Below, piece by piece: positions 63,312 through 64,000 of a stretch of 64,000 nt of DNA. The DNA lies in the NCBI RefSeq assembly GCF_023516715.1, contig NZ_JAMGSI010000001.1, positions 62,001 to 126,000 of the forward strand. The letters are read 5' to 3'. The notes beneath the pieces are model-generated. The model was not told the DNA's origin, ran no database searches, and was given only the letters and a program-made list of their open reading frames with translations. The position numbers and the translations under genes are program-made. Position 1 is the stretch's first letter, and each line of letters begins with the position of its first letter. The stretch comes from Akkermansia massiliensis. Lineage in GTDB: Bacteria; Verrucomicrobiota; Verrucomicrobiia; Verrucomicrobiales; Akkermansiaceae.

Positions 63312-64000
63312 ATGATGAAAAAGAAAGCAAGCATTCACGTTCATTTGTTCGTTTATTCGGGAGACGCCGCCCTGGTCGGGGAGAATCTGCTGTGTGTCCG
63401 GCATGCCCTCCCCGGAGCCCATTTGGTCGTGATTGACGACGGGCGCCATCCTTGCCCGGATGAGGTGAAGGCGCAGGCGGAGGAACTGGGGGCGGAATGG
63501 CGCGTGTCCTTTTGGGAAAGAGGCGGCAATTTGAGGGGGAAGGCCTGTATTGAAGGGATGCTGGGGGAGATGCTCCGGAGCATGGACGATGAAGGGGATA
63601 CCCTGGTGAAGATAGATGCGGATACGGTGATGGTGTCGGGAGATGATTTGCTGCGTTTTGCCGACCGGAGGGAGATGGTGTTCTGGGGCAGCGGTTCCGT
63701 GGAACAGCGTGTTTACGGCTGCCTGTATGCCTTGAAGGCGTATGCGGCCGTAAAAATCCGGGAGTATGTTCGCAGGCTGGAGCTGCTGCCGGACGCGCCG
63801 GAAGATATTGTGATAGGCACCAGCGCTTTTAATTTATATCCTGGAGAGGAACGGCACATGGTTTATGCTCCCTTTGGTCCGGACGCGCCGGACAGCGGGT
63901 GGACGGCGTATTACTGGGGACGTTATCCGGAGGTGAAGGGTTACCAGCGTTTCACCATGGTGACGACGGGCAATCCTCCTCCGCAGCCGCTGGACAAGCG
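63312..64000 (+). CDS. Glycosyltransferase-like protein, 3' end outside the window
   Basis: Two adjacent ATGs start a frame open to the window edge (229 codons visible). After SIHVHLFVYSGDAALVGENLL comes a GT-A-like fold with VVIDDGRHPCP and a metal-binding DAD in LVKIDADTVMVSG. It is a relative of the protein at 53412, in which this motif is changed. The sugar and acceptor are unknown. It follows sufE by 8 bp. Confidence 0.72.
   Translation, partial: MMKKKASIHVHLFVYSGDAALVGENLLCVRHALPGAHLVVIDDGRHPCPDEVKAQAEELGAEWRVSFWERGGNLRGKACIEGMLGEMLRSMDDEGDTLVKIDADTVMVSGDDLLRFADRREMVFWGSGSVEQRVYGCLYALKAYAAVKIREYVRRLELLPDAPEDIVIGTSAFNLYPGEERHMVYAPFGPDAPDSGWTAYYWGRYPEVKGYQRFTMVTTGNPPPQPLDK

Noticed and set aside
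1-64000. CRISPR arrays, rRNA genes, insertion sequences, complete prophage
   Set aside because: I looked for regularly spaced repeats, rRNA-like blocks and transposase motifs and saw none. The RHS repeats are protein-coding and diverged.

Overview
The window looks like a chromosome segment of an Akkermansia-type Verrucomicrobium. The evidence is a mostly GC-rich background, the long (586-residue) form of IspG, a pyrH-frr-bactofilin gene order, many small secreted proteins without obvious relatives, and start codons that often lack a Shine-Dalgarno sequence. The species call is inferred from gene content; no database search was possible.

Layout. 1-10.9 kb: the 3' end of an M16 peptidase; a minus-strand block of MscS channel, UMP kinase, ribosome recycling factor and bactofilin; a peroxiredoxin; a sodium-coupled NSS transporter; an AsmA-like protein; and a tiny IF-1-like protein. 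11-18.2 kb (minus): a frameshifted acyltransferase, recR, a small membrane protein, fabF, a two-domain SGNH/alpha-beta hydrolase, msrB and dinB. 18.9-22.6 kb: a MarR-GNAT fusion divergent from an ada/alkA-ogt alkylation-repair pair, then tRNA-Arg(CCG). 22.7-27.8 kb: a four-gene YbhGFSR-type ABC efflux operon. 27.9-35.9 kb: alaS-pssA and folP-YfhO pairs. 36-42 kb: a decayed epimerase, then a lower-GC operon of three secreted proteins (seven-bladed propeller, transglutaminase-like protein, unknown). 42.6-53 kb: ispG, an SDR, an acyltransferase, a secreted esterase, a ketoacyl-synthase/bioF pair and several small membrane proteins. 53.4-64 kb: two related glycosyltransferase-like genes flank an RHS polymorphic-toxin locus with an A+T-rich toxin tip, an immunity candidate, a strong terminator and about 1.6 kb of decayed material. 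A short orphan gene, sufE and a truncated glycosyltransferase-like gene follow.

How the parts fit. Housekeeping genes (translation, fatty acid, phospholipid, folate, isoprenoid and Fe-S metabolism) are interleaved with cell-surface and stress functions. The two stretches that differ most from the background are the 36.5-42 kb operon and the 54-62 kb RHS region. These hold the least explained biology. A recurring TTGAC(A/C/T) element 34-35 nt upstream of several start codons suggests leaderless transcripts.
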